Below, piece by piece: positions 34,226 to 45,272 of a DNA stretch of 64,000 bases. A program made the translations under genes and the position numbers. Origin of the DNA: Solen grandis (taxonomy: Eukaryota > Mollusca > Bivalvia > Adapedonta > Solenidae); the NCBI GenBank assembly GCA_021229015.1, contig CM037782.1, forward strand, positions 63,167,909 to 63,231,908. Reading direction: 5' to 3'. The notes under the pieces were generated by a model. That model was given only the letters and a program-made list of their open reading frames with translations. It searched no databases and had not been told where the DNA came from. Within the stretch, counting starts at the first letter, position 1. The number at the start of each line of letters is the position of its first letter.

Positions 34226-34560
34226 GAATGAAATTATCACCCAGTCCCAAATATGCAACAGCACAACCTAATCTTTCAGCATGACAATGCCCGGCCCCAT
34301 GTAGCAAGAGTTTGTCGAGACTTTCTGGTTAATCATAGCATTTACCCACTCGACTGGCCGCCATACAGTCCAGATTTGTCCCTAAGTTGGACATCTTTTA
34401 AGAACTGGACAGCAGGCGTCATAATCTACCCGCTTCTCTTGATGAATTAATTGCTTTGTTGAAGGAGCGGAATACTATTCCCGTGAGAAGGATAAATTCA
34501 CCAGGGCCGCGACAAATACTCAGGAATGCATACGAGATAGGAAACTCATGTAAAAGCCAG
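34226..34560 (+). pseudogene. Tc1-like transposase remnant (DDE type), frameshifted
   Basis: The frame from 34253 reads IFQHDNARPHVARVCRDFLV followed by DWPPYSPDLS. This is the block around the second catalytic Asp and the PDL motif of Tc1 transposases. The expected continuation around NPIEH, which carries the third catalytic acidic residue, looks deleted, and the frame then shifts. The shifted frame continues as SLDELIALLKERNTIPVRRI, the usual C-terminal part. Upstream coding sequence is missing. It is non-functional. Confidence 0.85.
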
Positions 34561-35631
34561 TAGAATATGTTGTTTAAGTACACAGCAGATAATTGAATAT
34601 TGCAAAGTTTAAATAAGTATAGAAAAATCACAGAGGAAAATGTAACCATATTATAAAATAAATATTTCTGTATTACAAGGTGATTTATTAAAAAAATCTT
34701 TTGAATTATGATTTAAATACAACCAGTGTAGCAGGAAAAACAATACAAATAGTTATCATGCAGGTACGTTTAATTCATATGGTATAATTTTAATGGTTAT
34801 GTTCTATAATAACATAGAATTTACTTTCAAATATATCTCCGACAGAATAGGAAATATTTGAAAACGTGACTTTGCGAGAATCGGACAATTTGTAACATGC
34901 TTCTGTAAGATTTAGACTAGTTGCGAATCTCTGTTTAATTGGTCTTTGAATGCATGGAGGCACCACCGACCTACCATGAGCTGAAACTGCATACATGTCA
35001 TCCAATCAGGCTGAGCATGTTTGCATATGAAAACAAGAAATATCTTTAAAAAAGATACTCGGCGTGGTAACCAGCTTGATGATAAGTGTCTGAATTGTTT
35101 AACATGTAATATATTTTGTTGTTGGTTTAATAGTTGTATAATTCCTGTGTCAGTGCAGCTCTTTGAAATACCACGGATCCAAAAAATTTGTACAATCTTG
35201 GTAAACACTTACAGCCTTAAAACATCTGCGCATTAAACTTCGTTTCGCGGGCTACAAAACGAAACCGGATGTTACGTTTTTGTTGAATATAGGATCTGTC
35301 AGGGTCGAACAATCAATTCCGAAATATATGTGTTTTCTATTTTTTAGCATTCCATCCTTTCAGTTTACCTTAAAAATGTGCAGTGTCTTACTATTCGGGA
35401 CAAATCGTTCGCAGGGGAAGAAAACTTAAACTTTTAAATCAAACAGAGATCTAAAGAACTTGTTTCCGCAACTCCTTTCTTTTCTTTTGACTAATTGTAC
35501 AATGACCAATGGGAATTTAGCAAAGTATATAATAACCAATCAAAAGCCTAATTTTATTCCGCTTAAATACTGTGTGTTTCACAGGAAGTCTGAGTGAAAA
35601 TAAACGGCCTAACGGCCGAAAATGTCTATAA
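34561..35631. other. Intergenic, nothing recognised
   Basis: AT-rich. Short frames near 34790-35236 on both strands carry no domain. I did not find the right end of the Tc1-like element. Confidence 0.5.
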
Positions 35632-35698
35632 CTTAGTCAGTGGATGCTTTTATCTGCACTGAAGTCTTTTAAGACATTCAGAGGACCATGATACATAT
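35632..35698 (+). repeat. Inverted-repeat element family M, copy Me (fragment)
   Basis: GTCAGTGGATGCTTTTATCT, then CACTGAAGTC and CAGAGGACCATGAT match the right half of copy Ma. Confidence 0.6.
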
Positions 35699-37239
35699 AT
35701 TTAAATCTTATAATAGGTATGAACGATTGGATATGTGACTGTGTGCGTGTGTGTCAGGCAACCGTGTAATGGTAGTTAACGACCCTTTCCAAAATATGTT
35801 TACTCATAAAACGTCTTTCGTGTACTTCATTTACATAACCTAACATAAACGTATAGATCTAAACGTCATAAGCATTTCAACGCATGAAAATTTAATGCCC
35901 TCTGTTACAGACGTTGCTCCTGGCTGAGTTCGTGCTCATGCATTTCTTATGTTATCTTCGCTAAGGATAAATGAATTGTCAGCAAGCAAGGTAACTTGCA
36001 CGCGATCTATCCACATTATTAGGAAAATATGATAATGAACACGTATGTATCGTGCATGTTTACTTTTTTTTTTTTTTTGATGATCAAAATATATGCTTTT
36101 GGTTCTTAAACCCTTTTTAAAAAGGATCTTTTATTAGGTAAAACTCGCAAGCCTACGTTGATATTATAACTATGTAATTCCTTGTGCACTTTTATTATAT
36201 AGTCATTTTCATAGAGTTTGCCAATTATCTTCATGATGTTTTGTATGTAATGCGCATGTTGTTTGATTTAATTATGCATTGAAACGATGTACTTTACACA
36301 ACTGTGAAAGTGTTCACATAACCGTCCCATATCCTTCAATCACGGAGTTTTTGCGACACAGCGTCTGCTTAAAATGGCCACAATGCAACCATCCGTGGGA
36401 TGTTTATTTACTGAACATGGAACCATTATGTTACATGCATTAGGGAAATTGCTAAATCCTCACCACACACCTTTCGGCAAAAGCGCTGCTGGCCGGGGTA
36501 TTTCATCAAATTAAAACCGCCCATACAACGTAGCGTGCCTAGCTTTCTCAGACCGTGCGCGAGATATGTTATTAAAGCACGCACTATTGTTGTTCACTCA
36601 GCGAAAAGCTGTCCTTCAATTGAGCTGTAATAGCGTCCGATTTATTCCATTTTCGATCGGTTCTAAATCGATTTCAGATGCTTTAGAAAATGTGCGATGC
36701 GTAGCGAGCTTTATTGAACTCAGTTTACAACTAACATTACCAGGGATGCCACTTCCAAGCTGTTTCAAAACGCTAGCTTAACAACATTGGAAGACCACAT
36801 ACAGACTTATTAATGATTCGTAATGGTAATCCTATTTTTGTTCTTCGTTAACTCCATCTAACTGCTTTCCCCGAAGAGTTCAGTCGTACTTATGCAACAA
36901 CAGCAACACCAACAACAATAGCAACCAACAGCTAATTTTCAGATCATTTGATTTACCTGGGAGACACGCGTGTCGGTTCTTATGTTACCAGTGACATGTC
37001 TTTTAAGAATGTACTTGATTATTTAATGCTTTTCGACGGATTACCTGGAAATAACGGTGGATAATATCCTGATAATTTCACTGTTTTGAACTGATCGGAG
37101 CGTCAATTGTGCTGGGTTTGACGAAAGAAATGACGTCATAAATAACGTCACGTACTTGAGGTTATCCCGCCAATTTTGATGTCTTTTGTGAATAACAAAG
37201 CTAATGTCTGGCATTTAAAGCATTAAATAAAATATAAAA
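35699..37239. other. Intergenic, nothing recognised
   Basis: No supported gene. A slightly more GC-rich patch at 36460-36780 holds a 71-codon frame without a recognisable domain. Confidence 0.5.
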
Positions 37240-37395
37240 TAAATATTTGTTTTGGTGAAAGATCGATGTATAATTTCATTCGTGAACATAAAATGATGCA
37301 TTTTCACTCGTGGCTTCGCCACTCGTGAAAATATCACATTCTATGTTCACTCAGTTATTAATCGATCTTACACCCAAACAAATAATTATCCCTAT
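37240..37395. repeat. Foldback element with a near-perfect central hairpin
   Basis: TTTTCACTCGTGGC, then TTC, then GCCACTCGTGAAAA forms the centre. The arms continue outward through ATGTTCAC/GTGAACAT and GATCGAT/ATCGATC to TATTTGTTTTGG/CCAAACAAATA. Total about 155 bp. Confidence 0.85.
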
Positions 37396-38620
37396 ATATT
37401 ATGGAAATACATAGTTTTATCTTAAACAAAATCAGAGAATTTAATATATAAGACTTGTTAATATGATTTTAACTAATGTTATTTTTCGCGCCATTTGTCC
37501 TGCTTTTCAAGAGCAGGTGGCATTTTACTGGCGATGGGCGGAGTTTAGGCCCACGTTCCAGTATCAGGTTTGTCTTCACGTGAGAATTCAAGGTCCGATG
37601 TATGCTTCGGGTTCATAGTGGATGTGTCTGATGTTCTCTGTGCAAGTGTGTCTTGAGGCCCTGTCAATCTGACACACGTGTTTCGGATAAGTCATAGATT
37701 TTAGATTTTATTGTTTATTAATGTCTCATCTTTGTACACATAATTCATATAAGCATACATTATGAGCAATTTGAAATGTACAAAGCCACTCAATATTGAG
37801 GTATAAGAGACAAATAATATCTTATATATATAAGTATATATCATATTTACAAGATACGAAACTAAAAACAGAAGCTAATCCTTGTATAAAACTTCTTAAT
37901 ATTATAATTTAGATGAGAAACTGAAAGTGTCACGCACTATTGTGTAAAGCCAAAAAATGCGTGTAAAAAGCGATTATCATTTCTGTCAGACAGCAAATGA
38001 GCTGATTATCATTTGCCTCTAGTTTAAAGGCAAAGCAACACTAATTAAAGAAGAAATACATTACTTACATATATAAAACATTCTGGTATTTAGAATACTG
38101 TTACAGGTATTGGCACTTAATCTGCTCAGAGTTTCATCAGATAGAATAAATGACAGTTAAAATGTATCAGACCAAGTATTGAAAGATGGATTGATAGATT
38201 CATAAGACCAATGTCAGTGTAGCAATACCACATGACTGTGACGTCAATTAGAAAGTTTTATATTAGTCATAGGTAATACAATTATTTGAGGTGCCTTGAA
38301 TTACCGGACAAAAGTGTCAATATTGACTCCGCTCGAAAATAGAAAATTACTTGTATGTATTTTATTTCTTCATCGGTTTCTTGGGGCATTTGTCACTAAA
38401 AAAAATATATATAAGCTTTCCACGGAAAATAGAATCTCCATTAGCAGCTGAGCCTATCTTTTTAAAGCACTATGTGAAACCTTGGAATGCAAGTAAAACA
38501 GAAAGATTGGAATCGTAGTCTACTCGCATACAGACAAATCTCAAGGTTTCGCGTAGCACTAAAAAATATATTAAGTGGAAAGCTCATATTTTTCTCCTTA
38601 GATTTTCTATATTCAAGATC
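37396..38620. other. Intergenic, nothing recognised
   Basis: Mostly AT-rich; 37500-37680 is GC-richer, with no coding signal. Confidence 0.5.
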
Positions 38621-38805
38621 ACTCAGCCCCTCACCGCGTGGGTTCGAATCCCGGCAGGGTCATTCGGATTTTCACGCGAAGAAGCCTTCCAACTGGCTTG
38701 CGGTAGGTCGGTGGTTCTACCCGGAAGCCTCTGTGCATTCGGGGTCTTCCTCCACCTGTAATTAGCTGGACGTCGGTATATGACTGAAATACTGTCGAAG
38801 CGAAG
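38621..38805 (+). repeat. SINE type A, copy A5, 5'-truncated
   Basis: ACTCAGCCCCTCACCGCGTG, then GGGTTCGAATCCCGGCAGGG and TCATTCGGATTTTCACGCGA. The CAGGGTCATTCGG variant groups it with copies A6 and A7. The tail is degraded after GTCGAAGCGA. Confidence 0.88.
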
Positions 38806-39412
38806 TGAATTTAATTATTAAGTGTATGATTTCCCTCTGGAAAATCAACATATTTCTAGTAAGTTGTTCGACATTAATTCGGCCGTTTTCTTGGCAACAT
38901 TTTGGGCACAGTACGGTCTGCACTAAATAAAGTTTCTATTTATCACATAACCATTATATTAGCTGTTTTTATTCGATGCAATAAAATAATCATTTATTCA
39001 GAAACTCAATTTTGTTATTTTATTTGATTATTAAATGATTGATCAGGTAATAAAAGTGCCAAACAGCAGTTAAGGTGTCAACCCTACACAAATTTCTATA
39101 AGATAACTGTACACCAGCCTAGAACTTCATCTCTGACTTCTGTTTTGTGCGCCTGAATTCTAGGCATTGATATGGCCTCCAGTGGTTCCATAATTTACAA
39201 GCGTCTTTGAGACGTAGCTTAACACCTGCGTATACAGTTACACAGACGATCACGTCCGCCATTTTGTAATTTAACCGTTTTTGTGACGTATTATTTTGTT
39301 TTTTCAAACCACTACATGTAATTGAAATATTGCATAGTATCGATATAATTTGTGAATGGCAGCCCAATGATAATATCTGGCCCAAAGTTTTACATCAGAC
39401 AACCATGCAGGG
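38806..39412. other. Intergenic, nothing recognised
   Basis: AT-rich; the short minus-strand frame at 39119-39385 has no recognisable domain. Confidence 0.5.
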
Positions 39413-39855
39413 TTACCACGTGGTATATGACGTCATTTGAAGCTATCGCAAAACAGCATATTTTGCTTCGATTCAGAGAGAAAACTGCTTTAAGTATTTC
39501 TTTATCAGTTTTAATGGTATTTAGCGCATGCAAAGCGAAATATTTTGCCCTACACATAGGTCCCAATGGTTCTTGTGTCAGATTTACAGGGTTTCCTAAC
39601 ATTCGGGAACACATTCCGAGCTCTTGAAATTTTGTTTTGCTAACAGGTATAGCACAACGCTTATAATGGTTTCCCGAATTATAGGAAATCTTGTACATCT
39701 GACAAAAAGCTTTTGTGTAGTGCACAATTTTCCGTTTTTGCACTACATCCCATTAAAATTGGTGAAGAAATAAAACTATTATCATCAGTTTTCTATTTAG
39801 AATCGAGCCTAAATATGCTGTTTAGCTTAAAATGACGTCATTTACCACGTATTAT
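39413..39855. mobile_element. Long palindromic (foldback) element, about 440 bp
   Basis: The left arm (ACGTGGTATATGACGTCATT, AAACAGCATATTTTGCTTCG, CAGTTTTAATGG, TTTCCTAACATTCGGGAA) is matched in inverse order by the right arm (TTCCCGAATTATAGGAAA, CCATTAAAATTGG, CGAGCCTAAATATGCTGTTT, AATGACGTCATTTACCACGT). Arms are about 200 bp with only a short centre. No transposase. Confidence 0.85.
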
Positions 39856-40410
39856 GGCCACACTGTCTAAGGTATTGCCTATTAATTATGGATGTTTATA
39901 ATTCATGCTTTTGCGATGTTAAATATTTAATAAAAGAACTTATTCTGGGTGTGAGGAACGCATCCAATATTTCATTGATAAACACAATTATCTCGGCATT
40001 GCGAGTCTTGATATTACTTTTCTATGAATTATTGGAGTTTTCGGCATTTCTCTCATACAGATAAAAGTCCAGATTGACACCCAACGCTTCATACGTGGCC
40101 AGTGCCTCATGGGAGTCGAAATTTTGATTTACATCATAAAAAACAGAGGCTTTTCACCCTGGATTTGTTCTTCAGGTCGATACTTTTGTACTTAAATGTG
40201 TGAACACAAAAGGTCTTGACATCAATGCATTGTTTACCACAACGCTGAATGGAACCCACACGAGATGATACAGGTAACGTTCAAAATCATTTCAAATAAC
40301 GTAACAGGTTTTCCTCTGAAATGTCCATTGGATTTCTAATCATTTATTTTTGGAAACTTATTTAAGGCTCATACATCAATGTTGAGCTCTTTGACCGTCC
40401 CTTTTACTAT
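39856..40410. other. Intergenic, nothing recognised
   Basis: AT-rich, no repeat or coding signal supported. Confidence 0.55.
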
Positions 40411-40741
40411 GTGCTCAAGGTGAGCTTTTCTAATTACCCGGCGTCAGTCGTCGTGCGTCGTCAATAATTTGCTTTAAACGACATCTCCTCTGAAACCGCT
40501 GGTTAGAATTTGATTAAATTTGGCAGGATTGATCCTTAGGTGAACCTTCACTAAAGTTGCTAAAATAAACATGATCCATGCAGAATTCTGGTTGCCATGG
40601 AAACGGAAAGAAAGAAATGAAAACTTTGAAAGTCATCTTTTTCAAAACTTCTGGCCAGATTTCAAAGTACTTTAGTACAGATATTCCTTGGGCCATCCTT
40701 TACTCAGGTGAGCGATTCAGGGCCTCTATGGCCCTCTTGTT
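40411..40741 (-). repeat. Modular repeat, copy Y1 (one dimeric module)
   Basis: On the reverse strand it starts AACAAGAGGGCCATAGAGGC and ends in the GCTCACCTTGAGCAC block, the same ends as X1 and X2. The interior (CATCTCCTCTGAAACCGCTG, then GGTTGCCATGG, then CAAAACTTCTGGCCAG as read on the plus strand) is the Y type. Its right-hand outer palindrome is partial. Confidence 0.85.
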
Positions 40742-41728
40742 TAATTGTGTTCCGGGTTATACCGTATTGGTCGTTAAAATTCGTTTCCCGTGATAGTCCG
40801 ATGCATGGAATATGTTTTCGTCCTTTTTATTAAGTTGATGGTTCTGTCAGAAAATATAGACAGCTGTCATGGGCGTTGCTAGGCTTAAATTGATGTACAG
40901 GCCGGGCTAGTGGGTCTGGTCTAGGATGCAAGTGGGTGCGTTTTCTGTCACATCTAGGGTTAAACATTCAATGATAGCTCACGGATAAGATATTCTTTTT
41001 TTTTTTTTCGAAATGATGTATAGGCACAGGCCTGAATTGCCTAAAGAAAGCTACGCCAGTGTGCCTGCAAACTGTTCCTAATATTTGCATAATTATTGCG
41101 GTACTTGCATAAGATTGGAGAAACGCGTTAAGTTTCTCTATTGTTGTTGTGAATTTATTCTATTGTGGTATTACACAATATATAAAGTGTTTTCTTCTAT
41201 CTATTGGAATAGATCTCTCTTTTGGCAGTGTCTATCGGCACGTCGGTCGTGCGGAAAAGAAACCCTATCTGCATGACAGTCGTACTGATAGCCTCGGCCC
41301 ACCCTTTTATCAAAATTTGCGTTCATTAAAAGTTCAGCAATGTATAGGTATGGACATGTAAGCTATGGATGTTATCCAAACTTCAACATAATGAAATTCA
41401 TTATAATTTGTACATTATATTATAGCCGTTCTACATACACCATTACTTTAATCCCATCAGCGCTGCATATCTTTTTAAAAATAGATCTCTTATTTGTTAT
41501 AAAAATTGTTAGAACCAATTATTGGTTTAATTGTGCACCCGCGTAGTGGCATTTTTATTACGCCTAACAATCTTTCTCCACGCTAAATAACACGTTCAAA
41601 ACGCTTGCGCTGCGCCCATTCGTCTTAACTGTGACTTATCTGATCACCAACCGTTTAAATGACGTATCTACTGACGTAAGCAAAGCAAAGATCTATTAAA
41701 CAAAGATTGGCAACTAGGCTCACAAAAT

Positions 41729-41752
41729 CACACACACACACACACACACACA
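41729..41752 (+). repeat. (CA)n microsatellite
   Basis: About 12 CA units. Confidence 0.93.
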
Positions 41753-42694
41753 TGCAGCCAAATGGCATGTATTTAGTACGTACAAAATAAGCCTGTCCTG
41801 CGCTTTTTCCCCGTAATGCTCGCACCACAGAGTTTTGAACATGACGCTTTCCACGGACACAGTGAGTACACTGCGATCACATGATAGCAGTACGTCCCGT
41901 GAAACGTTCGAAAAAAGAAGTGCGAGCTTAGTAATATCGGAGCCTTGTGTGACGAGGTATCAAACAACACACTTTGTTTAATCCAAGAATCAAATAACAA
42001 CACAAAAAAAAAACATGTGATAGCTGAAGAAATTCAATTTTAACAAAATTATTTTGGATATTTTTTGAAAGTACATGTATATACCTTGTCGACTTATCTT
42101 ATTCAGTTAAAACAAAAAACTTGCTATGATAATACATTCCTAATACATGATCAGTGCACAATCTGGTTCTGTTAGCCACTTGCTTATTTTTGTTTAACCT
42201 TGGTTGAACTACTTTCGTTTAGTTATTTCTTTTTCGAAGGGAGATGTCACAATACAGAGCAACTTTTCACTCAAATGAAATATATCCGCAAAATGTATCC
42301 GATTTGTTGATATTGATTAATACATATTATCCTGAGGACTTTAATTACAAATGTAAATACTAACCAATGTATAATTCAAATAGACACTGTAACAGTTCTA
42401 CAAATAACAAGGTCGATCAAATATAGAAATCGATGAGTTTGTAAATAATTAATTGGTAGTCATATACGAAACAAAATAGTATTCATATACGATATTGGAA
42501 GCCTTTGTTAGCACCATGCTGTTCATGCGATATGCTTTTTGAAATATAATATTGAAATATTTAATATGTTACTATGAAAGTGATATTTATTTTAAAAGGA
42601 TTTAAAAGGAATATTTCAGAATAACTGACAATGTAGTGAATATGCTGTGAAGGGCATTGTCATTAAATTGTTTTCTCTTCAAACATGGATTAAT

Positions 42695-42697
<3 letters not shown>

Positions 42698-42727
<30 letters not shown>
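42698..42727 (+). repeat. (GA)n microsatellite
   Basis: About 15 GA units. Confidence 0.94.
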
Positions 42728-42729
<2 letters not shown>

Positions 42730-44087
42730 TTGTATTACTATCTTATCGAATTATCCCATGTTTGACTCATATCTCTCACGATTAGTTTGTACTTCGGTCT
42801 CTTTGTAGAAAGTTATCATAGCGAGATATATATTTCCGAGGTACACCTCGATATGTTTTCCAACATTGAAATTTTCCATTATTTCAGGAAAAAAACTACC
42901 AAAAAAAAAAAAAAAAGACATAACACATACCCAAACACCAGAATGTATAAAACGAGGTACGAGATTTTTACCGCAACATGAGCTATACAAAAACACACAT
43001 AACACGTTCACAGGCGCAAAGTGTTTGGCCTAGTAAAACTGGAATGTACAGTACTGGACCCGTAGGAAGAATAACTTGGAAAGAAACAACATGGACCGAG
43101 TTATATAACGTTGAATACATTACATTGAGGGCGATATGCAAGTCAGTCATAAGAAGGTATACGAACCGAGGCGAACTTGCATAGAGCCCAAAATTCCATG
43201 TATTATTTGTTATATCGAATATTTATTTCAATTAATTTTGAATTTTAGTTTGCATTTTTCAGTTAAGAAATTATGAGGAAGTACAAAGCACACAAGTCAT
43301 CAATAAACTTCAACAAAGACCTAGGTCTTTGCCTTCATCACCTCACATAACAATTGTTTCCAGAATCTCTTGATTTGTTTTAACAAAGTTTCTACAGATA
43401 GCGCCGCAAGTTTTTAAGCAAATTTGGCTTAAATTTTCTTTATATCAGAGGGTGGAATCTGGAGAAAAAAAAATCTGTCTTTTGAATATTTTTATCAAGA
43501 AAAATATATATAATATTCCATAGCTTTTGGTATTTTTCGTCCAGACACAATTACTATTTTAGGTCGTAGTTTTTTTCCCACGCATGTTTGACATTATTTT
43601 CACCTGTAACTTATAAAACACATTATAAGAAACAAATTATAAAAAAGGTATTCTGAAAAAAAAATATGATATGTTATTAAAGTATGTAGAATGCAATCTT
43701 TCCAATTCTTTAACGCTTTGATTTTTTCAACAGTGATGTTTCACCTAATGCTAAATCTCTTAAACTAGCATGGTGATACCCTATTTTTAATTCATATATC
43801 TTTTAGTTATAATCTAAAGTAATTATGTGCAAAAATTTTAGAAAAATATATCCGTTAGATAAAAAAAACTCTGTAGGGTCTGGATGACGTCACATTGGAA
43901 TAAAATATACTTTTGCAAATGAAGTATAAACTTAAGATAAATTTAAAATAGATGCCGTAATATTAAATTAACGTACAATTTAAGACGTCAAATTGCCAAC
44001 CTTAAACTCTTAAGCCGAGCTGTCACAGAGTGTCGTAATAAGCTAGCCTAAGACAGTAAACCTTTTGGCTGTGTGAAGTTGGCTCGA

Positions 44088-44530
44088 CATACGACATACA
44101 ACATACGACATTCAACTCTCACTATTCACGACATTGGACATTCAGATTTTGAATGTCGCACACGACATTCACGACATTGGACATTTAGATTTTGAATGTC
44201 CCGACGACATTGGACATTTAGATTTTAAATGTCGCGGCACGACATTCACGACATTGGACATTCAGATTTTGAATGTCGCACACGACATTCACGACATTGG
44301 ACATTTAGATTTTGAATGTCGCGGCACGACATTCACGAAATTGGACATTCAGATTTTGAATGTCGCACGCGACATTCACGACATTGGACATTCAGATTTT
44401 GAATGTCGCACACGACATTCACGACATTGGACATTTAGATTTTGAATGTCGCACGCGACATTCACGACATTGGACATTCAGATTTTGAATGACGCGGCAC
44501 GACATTCACGACATTGAACATTCAGATTTT
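44088..44530 (+). repeat. Hairpin-unit satellite, about ten units of roughly 43 bp
   Basis: Each unit contains ACGACATTCACGACATTGG followed by GACATTCAGATTTTGAATGT. The latter is a stem GACATTCA/TGAATGTC with a 5-base loop. Variants GACATTTA and a missing segment near 44200 show normal drift. The open plus-strand frame through it is a by-product of the repeat and not a gene. Confidence 0.95.
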
Positions 44531-44688
44531 CACAATCATTAAATTGTGAGTATGGTCCATCAATTGGTCGTGGGAATTTAATAGTAAATGCAAACCATAA
44601 CAGACTTTGGGCAAAGAGCCTATAACTCCAAGTCAATAGATGTTTGCATTTTTAAACATTTGAAGGACCGTGATTGTAACATCAGTGT
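44530..44688 (+). repeat. Inverted-repeat element family M, copy Mb
   Basis: CATTAAATTGTGAGTATGGT at the left, GAGCCTATAACTCCAAGTCA inside and GAAGGACCGTGATTG at the right match copy Ma. It abuts the hairpin satellite directly. Confidence 0.75.
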
Positions 44689-45272
44689 GTACACGAATGA
44701 CGTGGTTTTAAGCTTTCTTAGTCGAAACATTGAGTGATAAAGAGGGTAGTCGTCTGGGCATACCTAATTGCAAAATTATAAATATTTCTACCAAAACCCA
44801 CGCGCATTTTGGTGAAGTAACTGGCACATCAGACAGCAGAGTTCAAACAATTCTGAAAAAAAAAAGTGTAACGTTAACAGCTTTCAAGGTGCGTTTGTCA
44901 ACTTCTTAACAAGTCCTAAAATGTGACAGTCGAATTCAAATGTTTGAGCCTCAAAGAAAGTCTGCTAGTTAGCAGTGAAAACGACTTAAATTTAAAGGTG
45001 CAAAGAGTGCGTTATTTTCCCAAAGTCTCGTGAACGTCTGTTTATGTTCCTTGTCTACCACCAGCTGTTTATTTGTTTATGAATATAAATATTTGACTTT
45101 TCAAGTGTCTGAAAAAATCGACACAAGTCATCTATTTTCTAATCTAAGTTGACTTTTTATTTCAAGAACTTGAGAAGAAATGTTTTGTTAAGAATATAGG
45201 CTATGAAGACCTTTCTGGTGGTGCCTGTGACATTCATAAACTCAATACTTTGTAGTAGTTCGATCAAGACTA
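44689..45272. other. Intergenic, nothing recognised
   Basis: AT-rich, no features supported. Confidence 0.55.

Larger units (their letters stand above)
40742..44087. other. Intergenic, nothing recognised apart from simple repeats
   Basis: 3.3 kb of AT-rich sequence. The AC and GA microsatellites at 41729-41752 and 42698-42727 are listed separately. Short frames show no domains. Confidence 0.5.

Noticed and set aside
44134..44445. 103-codon open frame with repeated GHLDFEC-type units
   Set aside because: It is a translation of the hairpin satellite and not a protein repeat gene.
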